Shown: positions 9,345 through 17,562 of the stretch, one piece after another | Layout of the letters: every line of letters starts with the position of its first letter | Position numbering within the stretch: position 1 is the stretch's first letter | From: Sphingomonadaceae bacterium | Lineage (GTDB): Bacteria > Pseudomonadota > Alphaproteobacteria > Sphingomonadales > Sphingomonadaceae | Direction of reading: 5' to 3' | Length of the DNA: 60,404 bases | Assembly: GCA_021300355.1 (NCBI GenBank) | Contig: JAJTEF010000027.1 | Span: forward strand, 1 to 60,404 | The notes under the pieces: generated by a model | What the model was told of the DNA's origin: nothing | Database searches by the model: none | What the model saw: the letters and a program-made list of their open reading frames with translations, nothing else | Position numbers and translations under genes: made by a program

Positions 9345-9833
9345 CTATCGCTTTTTAACCTCGTCCACCGCTGTGATATAGGCCACAGGGATAGAAATCA
9401 TAAATGTTTGCGTGCTGCTCTGCGACCGAACCTGAATTTGCACGATACCGTCAACGGCATATTTCGCGATTTCTGCACGAGATAGTTGAATCGAAAAATT
9501 TTCAGTTAGGGTGCACCCGTACCGGCAACTTCCTACTTTTCCATCTGTTCTGGTGTACCTGACCGGATCACCACCCCGAAAAACAGCAGACTTATAAAAG
9601 CGCCACTCGCCGGAATACATAACGAAGCCTTGGTAAGCATTAATCGTAGGAGTCGCACCTTTCTTGATTGCCGCTACAAAAAAAGCCCCGGTTAAGTTGC
9701 CATCAGAAATATCAATGCTCGGAGCAACGTATTCATAGCGACCAGCAAAATCGTCTCCGTTTACACTGATAGTCACACCGTTAGATGCGGTCACCGCAGT
9801 TTCGGCAGCACTTAACGGAGCAGCGGCAAGCAA
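9345..9833 (-). CDS. Small exported protein of unknown function, start uncertain
   Basis: I do not recognise a family. The mature part (about 150 residues) looks like an extracytoplasmic beta-rich protein with two close cysteines (CRYGC). The first available start, TTG at 9833, would leave a signal peptide that is too short (MLAAAPLSAAE). In the same frame upstream the codons read as a good hydrophobic core (IFSICALL), but no ATG, GTG or TTG precedes it before a stop. A GTG with a plausible N-terminus lies in another frame near 9880, so a one-base frame change at the 5' end is possible. Base composition is more AT-rich than its neighbours, which hints at recent gain. Confidence 0.55.
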   Translation of the reverse strand: MLAAAPLSAAETAVTASNGVTISVNGDDFAGRYEYVAPSIDISDGNLTGAFFVAAIKKGATPTINAYQGFVMYSGEWRFYKSAVFRGGDPVRYTRTDGKVGSCRYGCTLTENFSIQLSRAEIAKYAVDGIVQIQVRSQSSTQTFMISIPVAYITAVDEVKKR

Positions 9834-9918
9834 CGCACAAATCGAAAATATTTGTTGAGACAGAATTTGGATTAGTATTCACAACATTCAACGCGCGGAC
9901 CTCTGAATACAATAAAGG

Positions 9919-11307
9919 TTATTTTTGCGCCAAAATATCTGCCGCAAACGCGCTCAACGTATCATCGCGCGCGCCCATGATGACGATACGGTCGCCGGGT
10001 TGCGCGAGATCGACCATGCGGTTGCCGCAATCTTCGCGCGACGGGATATATTCGGCGTTTTGGCCTGCTGCAGTGACAGCGTCGGTGATGCTTTGGCTAC
10101 CAATGCTCTTGTCGACGGTGCCGCCAAAATAGACGGGATCGCAAAGGATGAGGTGATCGTCCTTGCCCAGCATGTCTGCAAAAACGCCCGCTAATTCAGC
10201 GCCCATCACGCGAATTGGGCCGTAGCCATGCGGTTGGAAGAAGGCGATGATCCGGCCCGGGAAGGCTTTGAGTGTTGCAAGCGTTGCGGCGATCTTGTCG
10301 GGGTTGTGGCCGAAATCGTCGATGACCGTGATGTCGTTTGCGGTGCCGACAATGTCGAAGCGGCGGGCGAGGCCATTGAAACGCTCTATCGCCCGAACAG
10401 CCTGCGCGACGGTCACGCCGAGTGCGGTCGCGGCGGCGATGGCGGCAAGTGCGTTGGCGATATTGTGGCGACCGGGAACGATGAGCGCGACGTCATGGGT
10501 ATCGCCCACTGCGTTGAGCGTGAAACGGCTGCCCAGCGGCAGGTCCACGATATCGGTCGCGCGGAAATCAGCTTGCGCTGAAAAGCCGAAGCTGATGGCA
10601 CCTGCCAGCGCCAAGGGTTCCACGAGCGCCACAGTCTCCGCGTCATCGGCGTTCCACACGCTTGTCTTTGCTTTCTTGGCAAAGTCACCGAACAGCTGGC
10701 GCAATTCTTCAAGACTTTTATGGTCGAGGCTGACATTGTTGAGCACCGCGACTTCGGGGGCGAACAAGGCGATCGAGCCATCGCTTTCGTCGACCTCCGA
10801 AACGAAAACGTCCCCCTGCCCCACACGCGCGCTGGCAAAAGGCGCGTCATCGGCGACGAAATTTTTCATCACCGCGCCGTTCATGATTGTTGGGTCGAGC
10901 CCTGCATCGGTCAATATCCAGCCGATCATGCCCGTGACGGTGGATTTCCCGCTGGTCCCGCCAACGGCAACGCTGCGCGGCGCATTATTGAACAAGTCCG
11001 CGAGCAGTTCGGCGCGCGTCATGCGGGCACAGCCTAAGGCATTCGCCTTGGCCACGTCCGGCACGCTGTCTTCGATAGCGGCAGACGCAATCAGGATTTG
11101 GTCACCGCTGATAAGGCCGCTGCCGTCTTGGGCAAACAGGTCGATGCCAAGGCTTTGTAACCATTCAAACTTGGCGCCCAAGCGGCCTTGATCCAGCGCG
11201 CGGTCCGACCCGGCGACGGTTGCACCGGCATCCCGAACGATATTCGCCAAGGGCAACATGCCCGAACCGCCAACGCCACAGAAGAAATAGGATTTGTTTT
11301 TGTGCAT
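9919..11307 (-). CDS. Mur ligase family protein, probable Mpl-like murein tripeptide ligase
   Basis: A 462-residue ATP-dependent ligase with the three Mur domains: a Rossmann-type N-terminal domain with CGVGGSGMLPLA (residues 10-21), a central ATPase domain with P-loop GGTSGKST (116-123), and a C-terminal domain with the nucleotide-site motif DDFGHNPDKI. MurC and Mpl usually read GTHGKTT at the P-loop, so the Ser for His and the following Ser-Thr are a variant. It is not next to the mur/fts cluster but head-to-head with an LD-carboxypeptidase, which releases the tripeptide that Mpl re-attaches to UDP-MurNAc. I therefore favour a recycling ligase over MurC. Another UDP-sugar or peptide acceptor is possible. 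Confidence 0.78.
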   Translation of the reverse strand: MHKNKSYFFCGVGGSGMLPLANIVRDAGATVAGSDRALDQGRLGAKFEWLQSLGIDLFAQDGSGLISGDQILIASAAIEDSVPDVAKANALGCARMTRAELLADLFNNAPRSVAVGGTSGKSTVTGMIGWILTDAGLDPTIMNGAVMKNFVADDAPFASARVGQGDVFVSEVDESDGSIALFAPEVAVLNNVSLDHKSLEELRQLFGDFAKKAKTSVWNADDAETVALVEPLALAGAISFGFSAQADFRATDIVDLPLGSRFTLNAVGDTHDVALIVPGRHNIANALAAIAAATALGVTVAQAVRAIERFNGLARRFDIVGTANDITVIDDFGHNPDKIAATLATLKAFPGRIIAFFQPHGYGPIRVMGAELAGVFADMLGKDDHLILCDPVYFGGTVDKSIGSQSITDAVTAAGQNAEYIPSREDCGNRMVDLAQPGDRIVIMGARDDTLSAFAADILAQK

Positions 11308-11396
11308 AAGCGTCGGTTATTGGGTAGGAAGGGTTTTGGCAATGGCAAGCGAAGGTATCCGCAGTCCTGATCAGCAGTCGCATAGCGGCTGCGTCC

Positions 11397-11457
11397 GTCG
11401 AAGGGCGGTTATCGGCGGAGAAACACCCTTCGACTTTTCGCCAGCGCTTGCGCGCTG
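11397..11457. repeat. Paired palindromes (REP-like) between the Mur ligase and LD-carboxypeptidase genes
   Basis: Two inverted repeats sit in the divergent gap: GTCGAAGGG (11397-11405) with CCCTTCGAC (11426-11434), and CAGCGC (11442-11447) with GCGCTG (11452-11457). The CCCTTCGAC sequence with nearby GGCTCAGGGCT resembles a dispersed palindromic repeat that I associate with sphingomonad genomes, but copy number cannot be checked here. It lies where the divergent promoters should be. Confidence 0.5.
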
Positions 11458-11495
11458 ACGGCTCAGGGCTACGGTGTGGGGATGGAAGGATTTTC

Positions 11496-12332
11496 ATGAA
11501 AATCGGGATATGCGCACCGTCGACGCCCTTTACGCGTGAAGATGCCGCACGCGTTTCGGCGCTCGCTGCAACGTCACATCCGAGCGCGGAGCTTTACTTT
11601 CATGACCAATGCTTTGCCGAGGCGGGGCATTTCGCGGGTTCCGATGACGACCGGCGCGGCGCTTTTGTGGAGCTTGCCAATGACCCCGGCTTTGATGCGG
11701 TCTGGTTTGTCCGTGGCGGATATGGCGCGTGCCGGATCGCCGAAGACGCTGTCGCGGCTCTAAAGCCCGCCGCGGCTGACAAGATATATATGGGCTATAG
11801 CGATGCCGGCAATTTGCTCGGCGCTTTATATCGCGCGCGCATTGGCCGCGTGTGCCATGGCCCCATGCCTGCGGACATACGACGCGCAGGCGGCGAAGCA
11901 GCAGTAATGCGTGCGCTTGACTGGATCGTGCACCAATCGCCGCACGCGCTTGAGCCGCATGTGCAGGCCGGGGAAACACATGCTGCGTTCAACCTGATGA
12001 CGCTGGCCATGATGGTCGGAACGCCCTTGATGCCGGACCTGAGCGGCCATGTGTTGATGGTCGAGGAAGTCAGCGAATATCTGTATGGATTTGACCGGTC
12101 CTTCTTCAATGTCAGCACCCATTTGCAATCGTCGGGTATCGCCGGATTGCGGCTTGGCCGTGTCAGCGATGTGCCCGAAAATGACCGGCAATTTGGTGAA
12201 GGCGCAGAAGACATTGCCCGGCGCTGGTGCGCCAAGACGGGCATCGCCTATCTGGGCCGCGCGGACATCGGCCATGACGCCGATAACCGCATCGTGCCGT
12301 TCGGGCTTGCAACATCCAGCGCCGCACCATAG
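11496..12332 (+). CDS. ldcA: LD-carboxypeptidase (peptidase S66)
   Basis: A cytoplasmic serine peptidase that removes the terminal D-alanine from murein tetrapeptides, giving tripeptide for recycling. The Ser-Glu-His triad of family S66 is visible: S102 in MGYSDAGN, E190 in LMVEEV and H260 in IGHDADNRIVPFG. The product is 278 residues, slightly short for the family but complete. The start at 11496 is supported by AGGA eight bases upstream; an earlier in-frame ATG at 11448 has no such site and runs through the repeat. It is divergent from the Mur ligase gene and 36 bases ahead of fabD on the same strand. Confidence 0.9.
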   Translation: MKIGICAPSTPFTREDAARVSALAATSHPSAELYFHDQCFAEAGHFAGSDDDRRGAFVELANDPGFDAVWFVRGGYGACRIAEDAVAALKPAAADKIYMGYSDAGNLLGALYRARIGRVCHGPMPADIRRAGGEAAVMRALDWIVHQSPHALEPHVQAGETHAAFNLMTLAMMVGTPLMPDLSGHVLMVEEVSEYLYGFDRSFFNVSTHLQSSGIAGLRLGRVSDVPENDRQFGEGAEDIARRWCAKTGIAYLGRADIGHDADNRIVPFGLATSSAAP

Positions 12333-12368
12333 GCGATTTGGCACAAACACGGACTGACGGGAGCGAAT

Positions 12369-13307
12369 ATGCGCGCATTTATATTTCCAGGACAAGGCAG
12401 CCAGGCGGTTGGCATGGGCAAAGCGCTCGCGGACGCCAGCCCAACCGCCCGCGCGGTGTTTCAGGAAGTCGACGAAGCGCTTGGCCAACATCTGTTCCGG
12501 TTGATGTGTGATGGCCCCGAAAGCGAACTTACGCTGACCGAGAACGCCCAGCCCGCGATTATGGCAAATGCCATTGCGACCTTGCGCGTGCTCGAAACCG
12601 AAGGCGGCGTCCGCCTTTCGGAGAAATGCCATTTCGTCGCGGGCCATTCTTTGGGCGAATATAGCGCGCTATGTGCCGCTGGCGCATTGCCATTGTCCGT
12701 GACGGCGGCATTGTTGAAGCTTCGTGGTCGCGCCATGCAGGCCGCTGTTCCCGTTGGTATTGGCGCGATGGCTGCGTTGCTTGGGGCAGACATCGAGAAA
12801 GCCGAAGCACTGGCTGCGGCTGCGGCGCAGGGCGAAACCTGCACCGTCGCAAATGACAATGATCCGTCGCAGGTGGTGATTTCAGGGCATAAAGGCGCGA
12901 TTGACCGTGCCATTGAACTGACCAAGGACCATGGAATTAAGCGCGGTATATTATTGCCAGTGTCCGCACCCTTTCACTGTCCATTGATGCAACCTGCAGC
13001 CGATGAAATGCAAAGCGCGCTTGGCACAACGACCATTCATGCGCCGCTCGTTCCCCTTTTTGCGAACGTGACGGCAGCGCCGGTGTCCGAACCCGACATC
13101 ATCGCTGCGCAATTGGTGCAGCAGGTAACCGGACGCGTGCGCTGGCGCGAGTCCGCAATCGCGATGGCAGAGACGGGCGTTACCCATTTCGTTGAGTTCG
13201 GCGGCAAAGTGCTATCACCCATGGTAAAGCGCAGCACGCATGAAGACATCACCACCAATAGTGTCATCAGCATGGATGACATCGAAGCTTTGTTGAAAGC
13301 GATATAA
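12369..13307 (+). CDS. fabD: Malonyl-CoA:ACP transacylase
   Basis: FabD moves the malonyl group from CoA to acyl carrier protein to feed fatty-acid elongation. The 312-residue protein has the N-terminal FPGQGSQ motif, the nucleophile S94 in AGHSLGEYSAL, and the later PVSAPFHC histidine region near residue 200. It opens a same-strand cluster: crotonase, fabG, acpP, fabF and mltG. Its TAA stop overlaps the next ATG by one base (TAATG), so the crotonase gene is translationally coupled. Confidence 0.96.
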   Translation: MRAFIFPGQGSQAVGMGKALADASPTARAVFQEVDEALGQHLFRLMCDGPESELTLTENAQPAIMANAIATLRVLETEGGVRLSEKCHFVAGHSLGEYSALCAAGALPLSVTAALLKLRGRAMQAAVPVGIGAMAALLGADIEKAEALAAAAAQGETCTVANDNDPSQVVISGHKGAIDRAIELTKDHGIKRGILLPVSAPFHCPLMQPAADEMQSALGTTTIHAPLVPLFANVTAAPVSEPDIIAAQLVQQVTGRVRWRESAIAMAETGVTHFVEFGGKVLSPMVKRSTHEDITTNSVISMDDIEALLKAI

Positions 13308-14110
13308 TGACGGACCAAATTCTCCAGTCGCGCGATGGCGGCATATTGACCATCACGATGAACATGCCGGAAAAGCGCAACCCGATATCGGACGTCGGCG
13401 TCGTCGAACAGATTTGCGATGCCTTCATGGCGGCGGACCAAGATATGTCGGTGCGCTGCGTTATCCTAACGGGTGCGGGAACGGTATTTTCATCCGGCGG
13501 CGACCTGAAACAGATGCGCCCCGACAGCGGCGGCCTGCGCGCCGGATTGCCAGCCGAAACGCGGCGGAACTATAAATATGGTATTCAGCGGTTGCCGCTG
13601 ATGTTTCAGGCGCTTGAGGTTCCCGTTGTTGCGGCCGTCAACGGCCCGGCCATTGGTGCAGGGCTTGACCTGACCACGATGTGCGACATTCGCATTGCAG
13701 CAGCCTCGGCCAAATTCGCGGAGAGCTTTGTGCGCCTGGGCATTACGCCGGGTGATGGCGGTGCATGGCTTTTGCCGCGCATCGTCGGTTTTTCCAAAGC
13801 GACCGAGCTTGCGTTGACGGGCGAAACCATCGACGCGGCAGAGGCGCTGCGCATCGGTCTTGTGTCGGAAGTTGTGGACGACGCCGATCTGATGACGGCT
13901 GCACGCAAGGTGGCGGACAAGATCGCCGCCAACCCGCCACATGCCGTCCGCATGACCAAGCGGCTGTTGCGCGAAGGGCAGACGGCGGACCTGAAAAATA
14001 TCCTCGAAATGTCCGCCGCGATGCAAAGCCTTGCGCATGCCACCGCGGATAATGACGAAGCCATCACGGCGTTTCTCGAAAAACGCGCACCCGAATTTAA
14101 GGGAGAATAA
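13307..14110 (+). CDS. Enoyl-CoA hydratase/isomerase (crotonase) family protein
   Basis: A 267-residue crotonase-fold protein acting on an acyl-CoA (or acyl thioester). The oxyanion-hole segments FSSGGDLKQM (near residue 65) and NGPAIGAGLDLTTMCD (near 110) are clear. The two glutamates that catalyse hydration in classical enoyl-CoA hydratase are not in place: the first position is Asp (GAGLDL) and the second reads hydrophobic in AESFVRLG, while PGDGGAW carries an Asp. It may therefore be an isomerase or another crotonase activity. Its place between fabD and fabG, overlapping fabD, ties its expression to fatty-acid synthesis, but a role there is inference. Confidence 0.88.
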   Translation: MTDQILQSRDGGILTITMNMPEKRNPISDVGVVEQICDAFMAADQDMSVRCVILTGAGTVFSSGGDLKQMRPDSGGLRAGLPAETRRNYKYGIQRLPLMFQALEVPVVAAVNGPAIGAGLDLTTMCDIRIAAASAKFAESFVRLGITPGDGGAWLLPRIVGFSKATELALTGETIDAAEALRIGLVSEVVDDADLMTAARKVADKIAANPPHAVRMTKRLLREGQTADLKNILEMSAAMQSLAHATADNDEAITAFLEKRAPEFKGE

Positions 14111-14111
14111 T

Positions 14112-14849
14112 ATGTTTGATCTTACTGGCATGACGGCACTCGTCACGGGGGCATCGGGCGGTATTGGCAGCGCAATCTGCCACGCGCTTGCGGCCCAAGG
14201 CGCGCAGCTGGCTGTTTCTGGCTCCAACGTTGAAAAACTTGAAGCGTTTCGCGCATCACTGGACGGCGATCATGTCGCGGTGCCATGCAACCTTGGCGAC
14301 AAGGATAGCGTCGAAGCGCTTGTGCCCGCTGCGCTCGAAAAATTGGGCAAGATCGACATCTTGGTCAATAATGCAGGCGTGACACGCGACAATTTGACCA
14401 TGCGCATGAAGGATGAAGAATGGGATGACGTCATCCGCATCAACCTCGAAGCGACATTCCGTCTCATGCGCGCCGCGACGAAACCGATGATGAAAGCGCG
14501 CTTTGGCCGTATCATCACGATAACCAGCGTTGTGGGCACGACCGGCAACCCCGGACAGGCCAATTATGCCGCATCAAAAGGCGGCCTCACCGCCATGACA
14601 AAGGCGATTGCGCAGGAACTGGCGAGCCGCAATGTCACCGCAAACTGCGTCGCGCCGGGCTTCATTGCGACCGCGATGACCGAAACTTTGCCAGATGCGC
14701 AAAAGGAAGCGCTGAATGCGCGTATTCCGATGGGTCGCATGGGCGAAGGCGCGGATATTGGCGCTGCAGTGGCGTATCTCGCGTCGAAAGAGGCTGGCTA
14801 TGTCACAGGCCAGACAATCCATGTAAATGGCGGCATGGCGATGCTTTGA
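14112..14849 (+). CDS. fabG: 3-oxoacyl-ACP reductase
   Basis: FabG is an NADPH-dependent short-chain dehydrogenase that reduces 3-oxoacyl-ACP in each elongation round. The 245-residue product shows the TGASGGIG cofactor motif (residues 12-19), NNAGVTRDN, the catalytic Ser in TITSVVG and the YAASK catalytic pair. The C-terminus YVTGQTIHVNGGMAML is typical. The ATG at 14112 follows GGGAGAA and lies one base after the crotonase stop. An earlier in-frame ATG (14031) is inside the crotonase gene and was rejected. Confidence 0.96.
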   Translation: MFDLTGMTALVTGASGGIGSAICHALAAQGAQLAVSGSNVEKLEAFRASLDGDHVAVPCNLGDKDSVEALVPAALEKLGKIDILVNNAGVTRDNLTMRMKDEEWDDVIRINLEATFRLMRAATKPMMKARFGRIITITSVVGTTGNPGQANYAASKGGLTAMTKAIAQELASRNVTANCVAPGFIATAMTETLPDAQKEALNARIPMGRMGEGADIGAAVAYLASKEAGYVTGQTIHVNGGMAML

Positions 14850-14942
14850 AGCATAACCGTCGCTTGCCACTTGCCAGCGGGCAATCTGGACATTAGGGCG
14901 ATTACTGAAATTCATCCTCCCAACAATATAAGGGGCACAAAA

Positions 14943-15176
14943 ATGAGCGATACCGCAGAACGGGTCAAAAAAATTGTAGTTGAGCATCTCGGCGTTGAAG
15001 CTGACAAGGTCACGGAAGCTGCAAGCTTCATCGACGATCTTGGCGCAGACAGCCTCGACATCGTCGAACTCGTCATGGCGTTCGAAGAAGAATTCAACGT
15101 TGAAATTCCTGACGATGCGGCTGAAAAGATCGCTACCGTCAAGGACGCGATCGACTTCATCAACAGCAACGGCTGA
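14943..15176 (+). CDS. acpP: Acyl carrier protein
   Basis: The 77-residue acidic carrier of growing acyl chains. The phosphopantetheine attachment serine is in [10 protein letters not shown] near residue 37. Length and acidity are normal. I start at 14943 ([10 protein letters not shown]); an in-frame upstream ATG at 14871 would add residues not seen in ACP. It lies 93 bases after fabG, and a hairpin region separates it from fabF. Confidence 0.98.
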   Translation: MSDTAERVKKIVVEHLGVEADKVTEAASFIDDLGADSLDIVELVMAFEEEFNVEIPDDAAEKIATVKDAIDFINSNG

Positions 15177-15183
15177 ACCGTCT

Positions 15184-15262
15184 CGCGCGCTGTGTCGCGC
15201 GGGCAGTTATAAATTCCAGCGGCTTTCCGACCGGCGTCAACAGCGCTACCGTCGGAAAGCCG
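15184..15262 (+). terminator. Hairpins between acpP and fabF, likely partial terminator or mRNA processing site
   Basis: Two inverted repeats lie in the 149-base gap. The first is CGCGCG/CGCGCG (15184-15189, 15196-15201). The second is a perfect 12-base pair, CGGCTTTCCGAC (15220-15231) with GTCGGAAAGCCG (15251-15262), followed by GTTTGCATTTT. The T tract is imperfect, so this probably lowers rather than stops read-through, giving more acpP than fabF message. That effect is inference. Confidence 0.65.
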
Positions 15263-15325
15263 TTTGCATTTTGGCACTTGTTCGCGGTATTGGGCTGCGA
15301 AGATTAGCATTTTGGAGATAACGCA

Positions 15326-16582
15326 ATGCGTCGTGTCGTGGTCACTGGACTGGGTCTGGTCACACCTTTGGGGGCTGATGTCGAAACGACATGGTCCAAC
15401 CTGATTGCTGGGAAATCCGGCGCAGGCATGATTACGCGTTTTGACGCCAGCGACCATAAATGTCACATTGCCTGCGAGGTTAAGCCAAAGGACCACGCAT
15501 GGGGCTTTGACCCCGACAAGCGCGTTGACCACAAGGTTCAGCGGCAGGTTGATCCCTTTATCATTTACGGCATCGATGCCGCAGGTCAGGCATTGGAAGA
15601 TGCCGGCCTCACCGAATTGACCGAAGAACAAAAGGTGCGCGCTGGCTGCTCCATCGGATCCGGCATTGGCGGTCTGCCCGGCATTGAAAGCGAAGCATTG
15701 TTGCTCGCTGAAAAAGGCCCCGGCCGCGTCAGCCCGCATTTTGTGCATGGCCGGCTCATCAACCTGATCTCTGGTCAGGTCAGCATTAAATATGGCCTAA
15801 AAGGCCCCAATCACGCCGTGGTGACCGCCTGTTCAACCGGCGCGCATTCCATTGGTGATGCCGCGCGTATGATCCGCGACGATGACGCCGACATTATGTT
15901 GGCTGGCGGCGCAGAGGGTACGATCAACCCACTGGGCATTGCGGGCTTTGCGCAAGCGCGTGCATTGAACATGAGCTTCAACGATCGTCCCGAAGCTGCA
16001 AGCCGCCCTTATGACAAGGACCGCGACGGTTTTGTTATGGGTGAAGGCGCAGGCGTTATCGTTCTGGAAGAATATGAGCACGCAAAGGCACGCGGCGCAA
16101 AAATCTACGCCGAAGTTGTTGGCTATGGCCTTTCGGGCGATGCCTATCACGTCACCGCGCCGCATCCCGATGGCGACGGCGCCTATCGTTCGATGCAAAT
16201 GGCGTTGAAAAAGGCGGGCATGACGCCAAGCGATATTGATTATATCAACGCCCATGGCACATCGACGATGGCCGACACCATCGAACTTGGCGCTGTGAAG
16301 CGGTTGTTTGGTGAGGCGATTGCGGACGTCTCCATGAGCTCGACCAAATCCGCCATTGGCCATCTTTTGGGCGGCGCTGGCGCGGTAGAAAGTATTTTCT
16401 GCATCCTCGCGCTCCGCGATCAAATCGTTCCGCCAACGCTCAATCTGGACAATCCAGATGACGGCACAGAAGGCGTCGACTTGGTCCCGCATGTAGCCAA
16501 AAAGCGCGAAGTGAAGGCTGTTTTGAACAACAGCTTTGGCTTTGGCGGCACCAATGCCAGCCTGATCATGAAGGCTATCTGA
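15326..16582 (+). CDS. fabF: 3-oxoacyl-ACP synthase II
   Basis: FabF condenses malonyl-ACP with acyl-ACP. The 418-residue protein has the thiolase-fold catalytic set: C169 in VTACSTGAHS, the first His in NAHGTST near residue 310 and the second in SAIGHLLGGAGA near 345. The N-terminus VVVTGLGLVTPLG and C-terminus NSFGFGGTNASLI are standard. It follows acpP, the usual order, and is followed by mltG after four bases. Confidence 0.97.
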   Translation: MRRVVVTGLGLVTPLGADVETTWSNLIAGKSGAGMITRFDASDHKCHIACEVKPKDHAWGFDPDKRVDHKVQRQVDPFIIYGIDAAGQALEDAGLTELTEEQKVRAGCSIGSGIGGLPGIESEALLLAEKGPGRVSPHFVHGRLINLISGQVSIKYGLKGPNHAVVTACSTGAHSIGDAARMIRDDDADIMLAGGAEGTINPLGIAGFAQARALNMSFNDRPEAASRPYDKDRDGFVMGEGAGVIVLEEYEHAKARGAKIYAEVVGYGLSGDAYHVTAPHPDGDGAYRSMQMALKKAGMTPSDIDYINAHGTSTMADTIELGAVKRLFGEAIADVSMSSTKSAIGHLLGGAGAVESIFCILALRDQIVPPTLNLDNPDDGTEGVDLVPHVAKKREVKAVLNNSFGFGGTNASLIMKAI

Positions 16583-16586
16583 CGAT

Positions 16587-17558
16587 ATGCGCCGCCTCGC
16601 CAGATGGGCGATATTAGCGGCGGCGCTGCTGCTTGCTATCATTGCGGGCAACTTCATCTACGGCTGGACCGCACCGGGTCCGCTGGAGCGCGAAGTTACC
16701 GTCGTTATCAAGCCCGGATCAAGCATCACCCTGGCCGCACAGCAGCTTGAAAAAGACAGCGTTATCAAGTCCGCCGATGCGTTCGTGAACCGCGCGCGAA
16801 TTTTTGGCGGCACCAGCACGATTAAGGCTGGCGAATTCATCATCCAGCCGCAGGCGTCGAATGCCGAGATATTGTCTATCCTCACCGGCGGCAAAACCGT
16901 CCAGCGGATGGTCACGATCCCTGAGGGGATGTCATCGATCATGGTCTACGAACGGTTGATGGCGAATGGACGTCTCAGCGGCACTGTCGCAATGCCTGCC
17001 GAAGGCTCCGTGCTTCCCGACAGCTACGCCTTTGGCGTAGGCGAGCAGCGCGCTGCGGTGCTCAAACGCATGCAAGACGCGATGACAAAGACAATGGACG
17101 AGCTTTGGCCGGAACGAAGCCCCAACACGGTCGTTAAAACGCGGCTTGAGGCGTTGACGCTGGCGTCCATCGTCGAAAAGGAAACCGCGCTGAAATCCGA
17201 ACTGCGGATTGTGGCTGGCGTATATTCCAACCGCCTGCGCAAGGGCATGATGCTTCAGGCTGATCCGACCATCATTTACCCGATTACCAAGGGCAAGCCG
17301 CTTGGCCGCCGCATCCGCAAATCTGAAATAGGCGACGTCAACGACTATAACACCTATGCGATGACGGGCCTGCCAAAGGGCCCCATTGCCAATCCGTCAC
17401 GCGCGGCGATTGCTGCCGTGCTGAACCCGCAAGCGACGAGCGCTTTGTTCTTCGTCGCCGATGGCAAGGGCGGACATGTGTTTGCCGACACGCTGCAACA
17501 ACACAACGCCAACGTCAAAAAATGGTATGCAATCCGCCGCGAACGCGGGGAAATGTAA
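16587..17558 (+). CDS. mltG: Endolytic murein transglycosylase MltG (YceG)
   Basis: MltG cuts nascent glycan strands at the inner membrane and sets strand length. One N-terminal membrane segment (about residues 5-26, ILAAALLLAIIAGNFIYGW) anchors it. The catalytic Glu is in ASIVEKETAL near residue 198, and the family motif QADPTIIY follows near 230, then GLPKGPIANP. Length is 323 residues, normal. The gene starts four bases after fabF, an arrangement seen in many bacteria, so cell-wall release and lipid synthesis share a transcript. It ends four bases from the convergent sulfatase gene. Confidence 0.94.
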   Translation: MRRLARWAILAAALLLAIIAGNFIYGWTAPGPLEREVTVVIKPGSSITLAAQQLEKDSVIKSADAFVNRARIFGGTSTIKAGEFIIQPQASNAEILSILTGGKTVQRMVTIPEGMSSIMVYERLMANGRLSGTVAMPAEGSVLPDSYAFGVGEQRAAVLKRMQDAMTKTMDELWPERSPNTVVKTRLEALTLASIVEKETALKSELRIVAGVYSNRLRKGMMLQADPTIIYPITKGKPLGRRIRKSEIGDVNDYNTYAMTGLPKGPIANPSRAAIAAVLNPQATSALFFVADGKGGHVFADTLQQHNANVKKWYAIRRERGEM

Positions 17559-17562
17559 TCCT

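Noticed and set aside
9919-11307. Calling the Mur ligase murC
   Set aside because: Altered P-loop, no dcw neighbours and pairing with ldcA favour a recycling ligase.
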